From Dermanyssus gallinae (taxonomy: Eukaryota > Arthropoda > Arachnida > Mesostigmata > Dermanyssidae): a stretch of DNA of 64,000 nt. Where the stretch lies: contig QVRM01005202.1 of NCBI GenBank assembly GCA_003439945.1, positions 884,001-948,000 of the forward strand. The letters run 5' to 3'. Below are positions 51,015-63,199 of the stretch, piece after piece. Within the stretch, counting starts at the first letter, position 1. The number at the start of each line of letters is the position of its first letter. The notes below the pieces were generated by a model. It was given only the letters and a program-made list of their open reading frames with translations. It searched no databases and had not been told where the DNA came from. A program made the translations under genes and the position numbers.

Positions 51015-51870
51015 TGTACGTTCTGTCCTTTAAGGCGTTTGACTTCATTGCTTGTATCTACTAGAACGGCACGTCTAGTTTAGCCAGCTTAAGTTCCCAC
51101 TCAATTAGGTACTCATTGAGCGCATTTATCTTTGAGAGGTTGCCTGTCCTCCAAAAGTCCTCTACAAGGATTACTAGTTGTAGAAGTCAAGTATGGCTAG
51201 TTCTATTTACGGCCGAGACTCTTACTATTTTCAATTTAACGCTTTGAGTTATCACATTACGAATAGGGCAGCGCAGCTGTCATCTTAATATTGTATAAAG
51301 CTCCTATGAAAGTGCCGTCAAAAATGCCAAACCATTGTCTTAAAATGATGCCGCCTGCGATATGCAAGTTGCTCTAAGTCTAAGTTCTATGGTGACCGGA
51401 ATATGACCCCAAATGCCAATACATACTTCTGCGACCCCAGTATGTGACATCGCACTTTTTGTACTGGTACAAGAGACATCTAGTGCGGATTTGCCCGGTG
51501 GCGCAATACAGGTGTATTTTTTAGTTATATATACTACTCACACATTGTATTCTCTTACTTATACAATAAACAATCGAGATTATTGGATAACGACCGCAGA
51601 AAATCGTCAATTTTTTAAATCGGCCCTTTTTAAGATAGTGATTAAAAAACTATCATCGACGGCGTTGTTTCCGAAGGGTTCGTGTATATCGCTACTGTAT
51701 TGGCATTCTGCAGTTATTTTGGGCAGCCCTTTATGGGTCATGCGGGATGCAGTTTTATAACGGCATCGGCAACCGCTGCTTTCACGGCCTTTACAATAAA
51801 GAAAAGCGATCACGGCCTTTACAATAAAGAGAAGCGTCGGCGCCAGTTGATAGGGCTGCCGTATTAATCG
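51015..51870. other. No recognised gene
   Basis: No domain or repeat structure could be supported, apart from a 20-bp direct duplication CACGGCCTTTACAATAAAGA at about 51784-51830. Confidence 0.45.
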
Positions 51871-51877
51871 ATGCCGC

Positions 51878-52180
51878 TCACAATTTTATTCGCATGCTTA
51901 ATTTTGAGTTCGAGCATTGCAGCCGCTTCGGAGGAGCTCCGTAGAGCCACATCTCCGACATTTTGGGTTCAGCCTTAGAGATAGCGGCGAAGTGGTCCAA
52001 ACTATAACACTTATGGCATTGCAGTGATTCATGATATAGTACGACTCCATGCCGTCTCAGCCTCAAACGCACCCCAACCGGAAAACCGCTACTGACGAAT
52101 GCGAAAATAACATGTTCCGTTGACGACACAACAGTGTTTCGTCGGCGGTGCACTGCGGGACGCCGGGGAAACTCGCCCAC
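51878..52180 (-). pseudogene. LINE ORF1 (gag) remnant with zinc knuckle
   Basis: Open for 100 codons; GVRLRLRRHGVVLYHESLQC then HKCYSLDHFAA matches the strand-plus-knuckle junction of LINE ORF1 proteins (C-x2-C-x4-H). Following Cys residues (CSNSK) suggest a second decayed knuckle. Related remnants occur at 58740-58960. Confidence 0.5.
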
Positions 52181-52331
52181 TTCATTCGACAGTTATTGCG
52201 AGACATAAGCTGAAGAGGTCTGCTTGGATCGAATTTGCTTGCTCTTGCTCGGTATTTTGCAGTTTCCCCGGCCTTTTAACATAACCAGCTTTGTTCTCCT
52301 CAGGGAACTTATTTATATACGACGAAAATGC

Positions 52332-52350
52332 CAAGCGCGTATGCCTACTG

Positions 52351-52384
<34 letters not shown>

Positions 52385-52406
52385 CAGTAGGCACACGCGC
52401 TTTGCA
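52332..52406. repeat. Cruciform-prone palindrome with (TA)n core
   Basis: Left arm CAAGCGCGTATGCCTACTGA and right arm TCAGTAGGCACACGCGCTTTG flank a TTATATA...TATATAA core; almost the entire 75 bp can pair with itself, with one or two mismatches. Confidence 0.9.
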
Positions 52407-52409
52407 CTC

Positions 52410-53151
52410 TATATCGCATACATTAACATGTATTCCTCCTGCCCGTTCATCGTTGCACAGTCCGCTGCCCGGCTGATGGCAGCCCGGTCAACCATCGTTA
52501 GATACAATGTAGTGTGTATTTAATATTGCCCTGGCTCACTTTCGATAGACATAGAGCGATAGCGCAGTCCTTATTAGTTGTACAACTAATTTGAGTAGCC
52601 TTGCTAGACGGACTAGGCGGTAAAATTAGCTGCTGTAGTATTCGTGTACATTAATATTCTGGGTGTATATTAAGAGGCGCGTATCGCGCGCTCATCCGCC
52701 TTCTCTTCTCGGCAATCGGAGCGCGACGATCAGGAGCGAACCGTGGTCGTCGGATTTTGTGCTTGTTTAGCTGGATCACTATCCACAGCATGGCAGCATC
52801 GTCTCGCGTCTGCGTCACACAAAATGCCACGGCTGCCAGCTTCGCCCCCGCTAGTCCCGGGGGTAGTCGGGCACGTCGAAGACCGTTGGGCCGTGCAGGC
52901 AGATTCTGCAGACCCCCCCTCACACCCCACACTCGACCCCTGACCGTGTTCTGTTGCTGCCTGTATTTCTGAACGGTCGTCGTTCATGGTCGATCAGTAC
53001 GAGCCGCTGTACATGCACACTGTACGCGCATACAGATTGGGTAGGATAGGCTGCGATCCGCCGATAAGCAGCGGCTGAGCTAACGACGATGGGAAACGGC
53101 CACTGTAAAGAGGAACGGCCGCGTACAACCCAACCAACCAACGATATATAT

Positions 53152-53201
<50 letters not shown>

Positions 53202-53455
53202 TTTGAATAAGTTGGAATGGTAGGAACAAGTGGTTTGAAAAGCCGCGCTATCTTCATAACGGTATAGGGACAAGACAGCGAATATCATAATTCCCGCGTC
53301 CCCACGCCGATAGCGTTGTTGTTCTCAGAGATTATCGCTGTTGTTCATGAGGCATTCGCGAGGCATTATTGTCAATAAGCCTCGGTGGAAGATTTAGAAG
53401 TTAAAGTGTGTAGTGATAATTGTGAGTTAAGACGTTTTCCTGTGGCTGGATAACA
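52410..53455. other. No recognised gene; (TA)n at about 53143-53201
   Basis: A moderately GC-rich stretch (52680-53100) of unknown role and a TA tract. The long minus frames here show no domain. Confidence 0.45.
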
Positions 53456-53605
53456 CAACAACAATAACAAAAATTATAGTGACAACAACAATAACAGCAA
53501 TAACAACAACAACACCAACAACAACGACAACAACACCAACAACAACGACAACAACAGCAACAACAACGACAACAACAGCAACAACAACGACAACAACAGC
53601 AACGG
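53456..53605. repeat. (CAA)n / CAACAACGACAA tandem repeats
   Basis: About 150 bp of CAA-type triplets with a 24-bp higher period (acaacaacgacaacaacagca). The apparent poly-Thr and poly-Val/Leu frames on the two strands come from this repeat. Confidence 0.9.
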
Positions 53606-53609
53606 TATT

Positions 53610-55890
53610 ACCACCGATGACGCCATCTCCGTCAACAACAACATCAGCCACGACACCACTCACAACAATAGCACAAGGCAGCCATTCAGGATCTCTCGTC
53701 GCCCGGTCGCTCCATCCTTAAATGAAGACGGGGCATTGGCAGCAGCAGCCGCCGCCGCAACAACAACAACAGCAGCCACGCGCCAGATGATTACAAATTT
53801 GCATACGAATAGACGCCACTGTTGGCGATAGATTAAAGACGCATGCTTCGACGCATGATCATGTTCATCATGAGTGCAAAGCCATTGGCTTGGCGACGCA
53901 GGCAAACCTCGGCGAAACGTCGAGAAAGGCACTTGTCTCCTGGTTTGCCGCATGCAGCGCATACGTGTTTGCACGGACCCACGCATGCACGCGCTGCACT
54001 GGTCTATATGTACTGTATATGAAAATGCATATGCATCCTCCTGCCGCGGCTGCTTAATAATAAATTAACAACTTGTGTTCACACAGAACAGACAGAGAAG
54101 GAGGATGAGGACGAACAAACGAAGCAGAACCAAAATCCATCATTATCTGTCTGCCGCGTCTGTGGCCGGTGTGACTTGTGGCCGCGATCAGCAACAGATT
54201 GAAAGAGAAACCAACAAAGACCAAAGAGCAAAAAATGCCGATTGTCGAGCGAGCGCCGCATCGTTCGTAAGGTCTATCGGTGGCCACCAGCTGGCAAGGC
54301 GCGATGAACACGATGAGCGACAATCGTTTAGATATCGGTATGGCAGTTATTCGAGGCCGTCACTCGTTAAATATCGCTTAACTTTTTCGTACAACTGGCT
54401 TATTGACTGTTGAAATTGATTATCGAATCGCGGCCTACGACGGAACCGCTGCAGGAATATCGCGTGCTTAATCCATGCTGTGTTTTGTTGCTTCTTCAGT
54501 TACACTTGGTTTGGCTTCATTTGGTGAGGCTCTACGCCCTAACTACCATTGCACCAGCAAAGCTAAATACCGTCGTGGTCTGGTCTGTTTCGTTCCGCTG
54601 CTTTATGCGCTGCTGTCGCCTGTCTAGGCTCTATACTGGCGTGCTAACATCATTTTGCATGAAACCCAGGCGACGCAAAACCAAGCTTTGGAAAGGAACT
54701 TTCATCTTCATATTCAAAATCTTTTTTTCTTTCGGCAAAGCGCGTTTTATCTATGACATAACCTTTATTAACTGTGCGACAACTATAGGTGTCGGATTTT
54801 ATATTTATCTTGCTTATTCAGCACCCGAAGCACGTATAATCGCAAAGGCCCGCTTGTATTCGAACCCAACTAGGGCATTTACATACAGTAAATAGTGTCG
54901 TTTATAAGCGAATTCACAGAATCCGCAATAGGTGGCAAGACGCACGAAAAGCTTTGACGTGTGAACCCTGCGCTTTCATTGCAGAGGTCGGATACCTAAT
55001 GCTTCGCTTGGCAGCGGCCTTTAACATGGCGGGCGTCCTCGAACTTGGGCTAGCACAGCGGACCATTTTGGGTTGGCCTCCGACCACATAACAACCTGCC
55101 CCGACTAAGTACTACACCTCTTTCATCGTTTCAACACACAGACGCTCAGACGATACCACCCAGAAGTAAACGGAAGATACGGACGATGCCATCCTTCTTT
55201 AAGTACCGTGGTCGAGTCGTCCTTCTCAAGGATACCGACAATGTCTATGAGCTACTATAGGCAGTTGTTTTAGGACCTCTCCTTTTTCCTGCCCCTTTCA
55301 TTCTCTCTTTCTTTTCTTTGCCACGAATCAATCAGAAATGCATATTTTCCATTTAGGCTTGACCGGAGTCGGCACTGCAGCCTCTTCATTTCCCCATATA
55401 ATATAGAGTTACCGACAGCTTCGATTGGTCGACATGACCCCCTGGGCAATCATCATGCCGACCTCCTTAATGCTGTGGCCAGTGAACATGGCTAAGCTGG
55501 CCAGATATAGGTAATGAAGGCGAACAACGAGTGGTGGTGAGCAACCAGTTGTGGCGCACAAAGCGAAGAACGCCGCCTATTCCCACGCCCTCGAGCGAGC
55601 CCGCAACACTGCAGCAATAGGGCCTTGCGTCTGGTGCCGCGCATTTGCGACCGCAACCGATACGGCGCCGTCACGACTCTTAGCAGTGGCAATCATCGTC
55701 TTTAGGGTTGTCGTCGGGCTTGCGGCGGCAATAGGAAAGATCTGACGAGCAGCAAATTGAAAGTGATGATGGTCATGCTGACGATGGAAGCATCTCAACT
55801 GCCAAGATGTGAAAGCAAGCGCAAAGATCGGGGCGGTCGAGACGTCGAGGTAACTCACTGCCTGCCTAACTAACTAACTAACTACCGAAC
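53610..55890. other. Unassigned, probably intronic or intergenic
   Basis: Includes CAG/CAA triplets (53740-53790) and an unexplained 161-codon plus-strand frame (54410-54895) with hydrophobic segments but no recognised domain. The segment 54983-55260 has short exon-like stretches (ATTGCAG|AGGTCGG...) that I could not link into any gene. Confidence 0.4.
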
Positions 55891-55899
55891 TAACCAACG

Positions 55900-57150
55900 A
55901 CAAACTAACGACAACAGCGACAGCGGCTAGAGGAGGGAATTAGCATAGCGAGGGCGAGGGCCCGAAGGGAGAGGGGGTTCGTGCAAGAAAGCCGCCAGGT
56001 CGTCGCCGCCGCTGCTGCGGCCGCCGCCCGAGGCGCAGAAGGAAGAACCAATAGAACAGATGGAACACAGGGCGGCGGCGAATTGGAGATTAGATGTAGT
56101 CCGCGCGAACTGCTCGAGGCCCCAAAGCGAGGGGCCTCGACTCGCGGGAAGCGGGAAAAAGGGCCAGCAGAATGGCGGGCGCGAGCGAAACGGGTTGGCT
56201 AGAAAGGAGGGCCCGCTGGCGGGGGCAGGTGGCGGTTAGGGGCGGGGCTTCGACCCTTGACTCCGCCCAGCGCTGTTCGGGGCAGGTTGAGCCAGCCGCC
56301 CGCAGGAGATCCAGTAGTAGCAGTAGCAGCAGCGGCAAAGCAATGGTGGTAACGGCGGCAGAAACGATGTCGCTATGACGTCGACGACGAGTTCTAGTCT
56401 TCTACCGAGCAGCAGAGTGGGTGGCTGGGTGTCTGGCTGGCTAAATTCGTGACGGGGGAATAAGGAACGGTTCTCCGTATACCGGCCGGCCACCACCACG
56501 ACTGCCACGATCCTTCATAGGCGTTCTTCGGCGCCGCATGCGTCCGGTCCCTCGCGGCCATAGAAAGGCCGTAGGCCAGACGTGAGAGGCCACCGGCGGT
56601 ACTGCTATCGTCTGTCGGCCTAACACCCCCTTCGTCGCCCCCCACGCGTCGTTTCCCCACAGACTGGCTGACTGGCTGCATGGCAGTGACGAAAGGAGAC
56701 GACCTCTACAACAACCACCCTTAGCGAGCGACACCGTTCGCTTTCCAAGTCGTCTAGTTTCAAGGTAGACGGTATGGCACGCAAGGCAAGGCGACGTGAC
56801 GTGAACCCAGCTAGCTCGCAGGTTCGCCGATGTTTGTTTCTTCTTGGACGGGCGGCATTTGTCGGATCGCGCGTGCATTTCGCACACGACGCCTCGACGA
56901 ATGATGATGATGATCAAGCAAGCGACGGACAAAGCGGCTGCAGCAGCAGCATGACATTTGCATGCACGGCGGCCATGTGACGACGTCCATGTGGAAACGT
57001 CGTTCGTTTTGGAACAGGAAGGCAGGGAGAGGCGGAGGACGGGAGAGCGATGGTCACCCGTTGTAACACACGTTACGTTAGAGCTGTACCCTTCAGCTGC
57101 TGCTGCTGTTTTCACCTCCGCGCTCGGGCCGACGTGTTAAGAGGCGTGCC
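55900..57150. promoter_or_regulatory. GC-rich, CpG-rich island with GC box
   Basis: In an otherwise AT-rich window this 1.2-kb segment is clearly GC-rich, with many CG dinucleotides, Ala/Gly-type CCG triplets (56000-56035), a GGGGCGGGGC GC box at about 56239-56248 and CAG/GCA runs. This could be a promoter or first exon, perhaps for the minus-strand Ig gene whose exons lie at 44.7-46.5 kb. The 224-codon minus frame at 56441-57115 is probably a by-product of composition. No transcription start can be fixed by eye. Confidence 0.35.
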
Positions 57151-57287
57151 GCGGTGCTCACCGGCACAGAACAAAGCAGGCGTCAATTTTCGTTAGATTG
57201 ACGTAAAGGTTCAATCAAGACACAACATACTTTGCGCTTTGAAACGTACTTATGCACTAAAAAAGTATGTTATAATATTAATAATGC

Positions 57288-57288
57288 C

Positions 57289-57330
<42 letters not shown>
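57288..57330. repeat. (TTA)n microsatellite
   Basis: About 42 bp of perfect ATT repeat. Confidence 0.9.
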
Positions 57331-57885
57331 CATCAGGGATTTTAAATAACGGCAAGGAAGAACGCACCAACAGGTGTTACGGAATAGCGATACCTAGGTG
57401 AAAATTCGGGTGCGCGTATGGTTGCGCAGCTGGTGACTGTGTACCTCATTGTACTTTCTTACACTTTATCCTTGTCACACTACAAGCCACGCACGCTGGT
57501 GATTTTTTGCACCTTCTTTCTGCTTTAAGTTGCAGCTCAACTCCTCACTTAATCCATGAAAATGTTGTGCATTTGCAGCACGATGGGGTGGCGTCCACAC
57601 ACCAGTAGCATTTGTAGTAAACAACGTCGTAGAACAGCTGTATTAGTACTCTGCTAGTTGTCACGATAACAGAATGAGCAGCCGTTAAAAGTTCACGTCG
57701 GAACCATCCATCTAATGAAGAACAGGCGTGTCTCTGCGGCTGTGAACATACGCCCGCGAAGCCCGAAGTGCTGTTAACGAAGCTGTTGAAGCCTATTCAA
57801 ATATTCGTTTGTGCCACTCTTTCCCTCCTCTCTAATGAAAATGGCCCACTTACACGCATTAAAATCCAGTGCACTAACACGCTGT
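57331..57885. other. No recognised gene
   Basis: No open frame, repeat or transposon motif that I can support. Confidence 0.45.
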
Positions 57886-58165
<280 letters not shown>

Positions 58166-58720
58166 TGTTACAATTGTTGAAAATGTGTTAACAATTGAAA
58201 TTTTACGTCAATGATGAATTATTAAATGTAAATAAAGTTGTCATTGGAAAAAAGCGATCCCATAAAGAAAACAAATCTTAGCAAACGACAGCTTAATAAG
58301 CTTTGATGTAACAGCGAAGCAGAGACCATTCATTTGTACAAGGTTACAATTCGAAGACAACCAACTGTCGGGTCGGATAATAAAGTATTTTGCAAAGATT
58401 CAATGCACAAAATCTTCAATAAGATCTACGCGATGTCACCAGACTGCAAGTTTGCTGGTGATACCCAGTCAGTTGCTGCCTGAGTAAAAAAACTTAAAAA
58501 CTGTAAATACGGCACTTAAAGTGTCAAGCCTAGAAAACTTCCACTATCCGGCCGTCACCGCAATTACCGCAAGAATTGAGGGAGCCAGCCCATATTCACC
58601 AAAGGCAAGAGTGCACGCGAACTGGCGGAACAAGGAATTACCCAAACGCGGGCTGCATCGTTTGTCCCTTGGCGGGAGGAGGCCGCTGACGAAGTTAATC
58701 CTTAGTTTTTCTTAAGACCG

Positions 58721-58966
58721 ATGTCCGTTTTTCTAGGCCATAGACCTTACCCAGTTATCCTGGAGCCGGGCCAAGCAAGAATCTGCTTTAAGTGCTTGAA
58801 ACCTAGATACCTGGCCAATAATTGTCTGGGAAAAAAAGCCCTGCAAGAATTGCGGAGGCCCAGATTACACCGCCGATTCCTGTTGTTATGCTTTGAAGTG
58901 CGTGAACTGCCAGAAACCTCACCACGCAGGATCTTCCTCATGCCCGCGGCTAGCTTAACTGCTTGA
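58721..58966 (+). pseudogene. LINE ORF1 remnant with three CCHC knuckles across a frameshift
   Basis: One frame gives ICFKCLKPRYLANNC (C-x2-C-x8-C without the usual His). Shifting by one base gives CKNCGGPDYTADSC and CVNCQKPHHAGSSSC. Three consecutive Cys clusters at knuckle spacing identify a gag-like ORF1. Confidence 0.6.
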
Positions 58967-59611
58967 AAAAACAGAATTATGCTTGAGCATACACCAGCAG
59001 GTTACAGCGGATTATCCTGACGCTTGGTAAAACTGTTTGTTGTCCCTCGGCTTTCGTCCAAGAGGGCCCGTCGTCCGACGTACAGGACCTGCGCTATTGT
59101 GGTCAGAGGGATTTCGCCGGCAGCGGGGGTTGATCCGCAGGTCATTCTACCCAGGCCGAAATCCATACTGAGTAGTCAGAAAAAGAAACGCGGATACAGG
59201 TCGCTTACGGGCAGGACCCACCGCTACCGCCGCCCGAAAAGGACTCCGAGAATAAGTAAGTCGTGTTAGAGCCTCGACACCGGTTTGACGCTCTCGGGGC
59301 TGGCTGATCTTCTCTGTTTTATTTCGCGCCCGTCGTCCTTTGCCTTCCTGATGATAAAAAGATGACCGCTCGTTGGCGGTTATCGTCCGGAAGAATTGCC
59401 GGGACTTTACTGATGTAAAACGGTTTGACCTTAGAAGTAGCCCTGCCCCAAACCAACGTCCGCGGACAGCGGACTCACTCCTGTCATGGCCTAGCCCTCC
59501 TCGTTTGGTTTGCCAAAAATACGTTTTTCTGTAGCTCAGCAGCAGGCCAGGATTTCATTAGAGCACGGTTCTTACAAAAACGGTTGTCCCCTCCCTAGGG
59601 GCCCTTTTTGT

Positions 59612-59783
59612 ATATTTTCCGTGTACGGTTTATTTATGTCATGACTAATTTTAATCCACTCCGGCATTTACCTTGTCTAAATTGGAAACCATGCAAACCA
59701 ATTTAAGAGTGGCCGGTCTGGGACTCGAACCCAGTCCTCCCGAATGCAAGGCAAAGGCTTTGCCACTGAGCCATTTTGCTCGG
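59612..59783 (-). mobile_element. tRNA-derived SINE, copy 3
   Basis: Minus-strand head CCGAGCAAAATGGCTCAGTG, B-box-like GGTTCGAGTCC, and the common tail to CATAAATAAACCGTACACGG. It lies within the decayed LINE, so it inserted after that LINE. Confidence 0.75.
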
Positions 59784-60812
59784 TAGGTAGCCAATTTTCT
59801 TCGCTGGAGCTTGACTTTACGCGATTGGAAATCGCTCATCTTTGGGGCTTAACTTTTTTACCTTAAGAAGAAGAATGGCTGCGTGAGGCCCATCGCATGC
59901 TGATCCGCAATCCAGAGGCTGGCGGCAAAGATTTGCATCTGTGAAAACAGGGCAGACGTCTCATGTGCTCTTGGTAGCCTTCAGCTTGGGTTTGTGACAC
60001 CGGGAGGATACGAGGTCGCGGTGCATTCAACTCGCTCCGGAGCCACTCTTGTGGTGAAGCTTGATTTCAGGAACGTCTTTACTACTATTCGGAGGAACCA
60101 CCTGTCGAATGCGGTCAAAGCTTGAGCCCCGAGTATGTTTCACCAGATGGAACTAACGTATAGGCCATCTTGCATGATACAATAATCTAGTAAATTAAGG
60201 TGCAGCAAGGCGACTCATTGGGTCTCCTCTGTTCTGCTTGGTTATCAAGGAGTAAGTCGGCTCTTTCGAGTGCCCTCTAAACGTATGGTATTTGGACGAC
60301 GGTATTCTGAACAGCTAATGCAGTGACTGAAGGACTTAAAATGCTAGACGTTCCCCTATTTCCGCTGAGAGTTCCGGCAACCCTCGAGAAGTGGCTAAAA
60401 AAGCTAGGGCATGCGATGTCACGCATTCAATTAGTAGGTTCTCATAGAGGCCTTTTTCTTCTAAGACTTTCATTTTCGGCTCTATGTCTCAATCACCTGT
60501 TCCGAGGTGCAGACTGCTCGCTCGCTGCGACTTAGCGATAGCGTACTGACTACAATAGAAACGTTGCTGAACCTCAGCCTATCGGCAGAAGCACGCCAAC
60601 AAGCCCTAATTCCCGTTCTTTGGGGGGGGGGGGTAGGGTTGTCTGATGGTATTTTCCTATCGGAGACAGCTCTGCTGGCTTCTTTCCACAGGTCCATGCA
60701 ACAAGCTAAATCACTTCTCGATTTATCTTACGGACCTAGAAGTTCGATTAGAAACAAGCCGGCCAAAGCTGGACGTCTGAGAGATTGGTCGGCGACTTTA
60801 TATAAGTAAAGG

Positions 60813-61380
60813 GTGAAAAATCTCATCGCGGGAAGCGCCACGGACGGTGATAGAGCCAGGCTGCGCGCCGTTTCCTCCAAAAAGGCGGGCGCGTGGCTAC
60901 ACGCCATACCCTGTGCTCGTATCGGGACGCTTTTAGATGACGAGTCGGTGAGAATCGCGGTCAGACTTTGTTTTGGGACGGACCTTGTGGACGCTCACAT
61001 CTGCATCTGTGGAGACGCCGTCAAGCCGGACGAACGCCACGGGCTATCCTGTATCGTCATTGCAGATAGGCAAGCCAGACGCCAAGCCTTGAACAAAATC
61101 TTCAGCAGAGCCTTACGATTCATTGGCCTACCGTACGTCCTGGAACCCGTCGGACTGGAAGGGGAAGGCCGGAAGAGCCTGACGGTCTAACCTTAACCTT
61201 GTTCGTGAACGGTTGCATGTTGGTTTGAGACGGGAGGAGTTACTGACTTATTAGCCCCGTTAATGATTAGTGCTGGCGCGGCCCGGGACGGGCATGCTTC
61301 AGCTCTAACCGAGACAGGCAAGGTGAGAAATTACGGGTACCCGTACGGATTTTACCCACTTGCCTTCGAGATTAACTTTT
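60813..61380 (+). pseudogene. LINE C-terminal CCHC/endonuclease-like domain, decayed
   Basis: Reads VSSKKAGAWLHAIPCARIGT, HICICGDAVKPDERHGLSC (the CCHC pattern), RRQALNKIFSRALRFIGLPY and VLEPVGL. Past a frameshift at about 61180 it reads LLAPLMISAGAARDGHASAL. The counterpart at 28684-29370 is intact here. Confidence 0.65.
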
Positions 61381-61389
61381 CATAGCAGC

Positions 61390-62060
61390 GTTGCATCTTT
61401 CCGTATTGCGCCGAGGGAGAGAGATACCGTGCTAGATATACATGATTCTGCTAATCTGGCTTCTATTCCAAGGTCGTCTGGGAGACAACCGGAACAAAAT
61501 ATTTTAGTCACGTATGTTGTCTGCGTCATAGAAATGACAATGTTAGCAAACGTTGCAATATTGTGGATGATGCTAGGCAAGTACAATTTGCATACACATT
61601 GTAAATTGCACGTATGCCAGACCTAACCTCCTAAATGTTTAAGAAAAAATAATAGTACTAATATCGTGTTTTATTACGTCCAATGCAGCGTTTTGAAGAC
61701 TTTGGGGTGTCAAACGGAGCCTTTAAAAACGCCAGGCTTCCAGGAATATTTTGTTTAATGCGTGATTAAATGAATGGGTGAACGAGAATGGCAATCTAAT
61801 TGTTCGGCCAAAGCCTGATGTAAACAGCCAGAGCTTTACTTTTCTTTACATTTAGATATATATATATATATATATGCGTATATAACACAAGTACCAATAT
61901 ACATAATGCACATGTGTAAAACGCATCTCGCATTATGAAAGCTTCCCCTTAAGATAGGCATACTTGCTAATCATCAATTAATACATAGCAAACCAGTAGT
62001 AAGAATAGGCAAGATGCACTTTTCAGCGAGACCGTGAACAACACGAAATATTCAACGTTT
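61390..62060. other. No recognised gene; short (TA)n at 61856-61875
   Basis: AT-rich DNA. No exon, RNA or transposon motif supported. Confidence 0.45.
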
Positions 62061-62068
62061 CGTGGTAC

Positions 62069-62166
62069 GCTCAGGCGGCGCAACGAGACGCTTGATGGTG
62101 ATCGTGACGGTGTCGTGGCGACAACGACACAGCCAAACACCCGACCTCACCGGGTGTGTGGCGACA
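62069..62166 (-). CDS. Possible upstream exon of the Ig gene (end of first Ig domain)
   Basis: On the minus strand a 98-nt segment between TTGTGTCCTCGCAG and GAGC|GTACCA reads VATHPVRSGVWLCRCRHD, TVTITIKRLVAPPE. S-G-x-W-x-C followed by T-V-T-I-T-I-K resembles F and G strands of an Ig domain. Its exit phase (1) fits the 46499 exon, and the joined text (VAPPE-x-EENPII) follows the linker pattern between Beaten-path domains. But the donor is not strong, the intron would be 15.6 kb, and the motif is short. Speculative. Confidence 0.25.
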
Positions 62167-62489
62167 CTGCGAGGACACAAGGTCTTCGTCTATCGCGACA
62201 GCGGACAGACAGTGCATGTTGTTGAAGTTGGATCTGATGTTAGTGCTGTTGAAGTTGGTGTTGTTCGAAGTGGCTGTTGGGATCGAGGTGCTACAATGAA
62301 GGCCCGCCTTCACTTTGTCGTTATTTTTGCTGTCCTCCTCTTTCCCTTCCTGGACAGTCTGGGTTCGTCTGCATAATATGGCACGCCGTTGTCGAGCACT
62401 CAGAACAGAACGCGCCGAGCTTCGGCGCGCGGCTCGGCGAGACCATGCGGCGGAGGCCCGTCGAAATGCCACCGTTGCTGCATATGCTG

Positions 62490-62720
62490 CTTCGTTACTG
62501 TTGTTGTTCTTGTTTGTTGTTGTCGTTGTTGCTGTTGGTGTTGTTGTTGTTGGTGATGTTGTTGTTGTTGGTAATGTTGTTGTTGGTGATGTTGTTTTTG
62601 TTAATTTTGTTGTTGTTGTTTTTGTTGTTGTTGATGTTGTTTGAAAGCGCATACGTTACTGCTCAACAGACCGGCAACTTTTGTGCTTCTGTTACTGTCG
62701 CTGTTGTTGTTGTTGCTGTC
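62490..62720. repeat. (GTT)n-type triplet tract
   Basis: GTTGTT, GTTGGTGAT and GTTTTTGTT units produce poly-Val/Leu (plus) and poly-Thr (minus) frames. Not considered coding. Confidence 0.85.
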
Positions 62721-62934
62721 GTTTGACCCTTTGCCGGCTAGAAGTCACGCATCATCGACCACTAATAACGAGTAACAATAACTCCATTTGCTGATCCAAA
62801 CTCGTGTGCTCTCCGTATTTGGAGACCAAGGTTGGCCATTGACCCATTAGTTCATCGGCCGCGAACTTGTTTATTTACCGCCCATTTGCGCCGTCTTCCT
62901 TTTTCATCGATAGCTGTCTCTCTATTTAACATAT

Positions 62935-62982
62935 TTTTTCCCTCTCGCGCGCTCTCTTTCTCTCTCTCTCTCTATTCCCCGC

Positions 62983-63031
<49 letters not shown>
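62935..63031. repeat. (CT)n followed by (TA)n
   Basis: CTCTCTCT blocks from 62950 to 63000 run directly into a 30-bp (TA)n. Confidence 0.9.
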
Positions 63032-63035
<4 letters not shown>

Positions 63036-63199
63036 AGATTTGTGTTATTCATTTTCCCGCCTATTCCTGTTCCCTCCGTTGCCGGTAGCTTCGTTCAGCC
63101 CTTGACTTCTTTCTCGCTTTACCGCGCCGGCCTGTACGCCTTTTCCGATGGACCTACGAATGCTGCGTTGCACCAAGTATGGGCGCGCTGCGTCGTCGT

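Larger units (their letters stand above)
58520..61390 (+). mobile_element. Heavily decayed LINE (ORF1, RT, C-terminal domain), split by a SINE
   Basis: The order is ORF1 zinc knuckles (58760-58960), a frameshifted region to 59600, SINE copy 3 (59612-59783, opposite strand), RT pieces from 59868 (KNGCVRPIACGSTIRR, VKLDFRNVFTTIRRNHLS), a thumb region at 60500-60810 and the CCHC/terminal domain at 60813-61380. It has many stops and frameshifts. Same family as 15290-16960 and 28684-29370. The most complete copy of this family in the window. Confidence 0.65.

Noticed and set aside
53427..53721. Poly-Thr and poly-Val/Leu reading frames on both strands
   Set aside because: Artefacts of the (CAA)n/(CAACGA)n tandem repeat; no splice sites or domains nearby.
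54410..54895. 161-codon plus-strand frame
   Set aside because: Hydrophobic pieces but no recognised domain, no clear coding bias and no start or splice support.
56441..57115. 224-codon minus-strand frame
   Set aside because: Sits in the GC/CpG-rich island, where stop codons are scarce; composition is uneven with no domain and the opposite strand is equally open in places.
62071..62726. Overlapping long frames (Thr-rich minus, Leu-rich plus)
   Set aside because: Driven by GTT/CTT triplets. Only a short separate-frame segment at 62069-62166 was kept, at low confidence.
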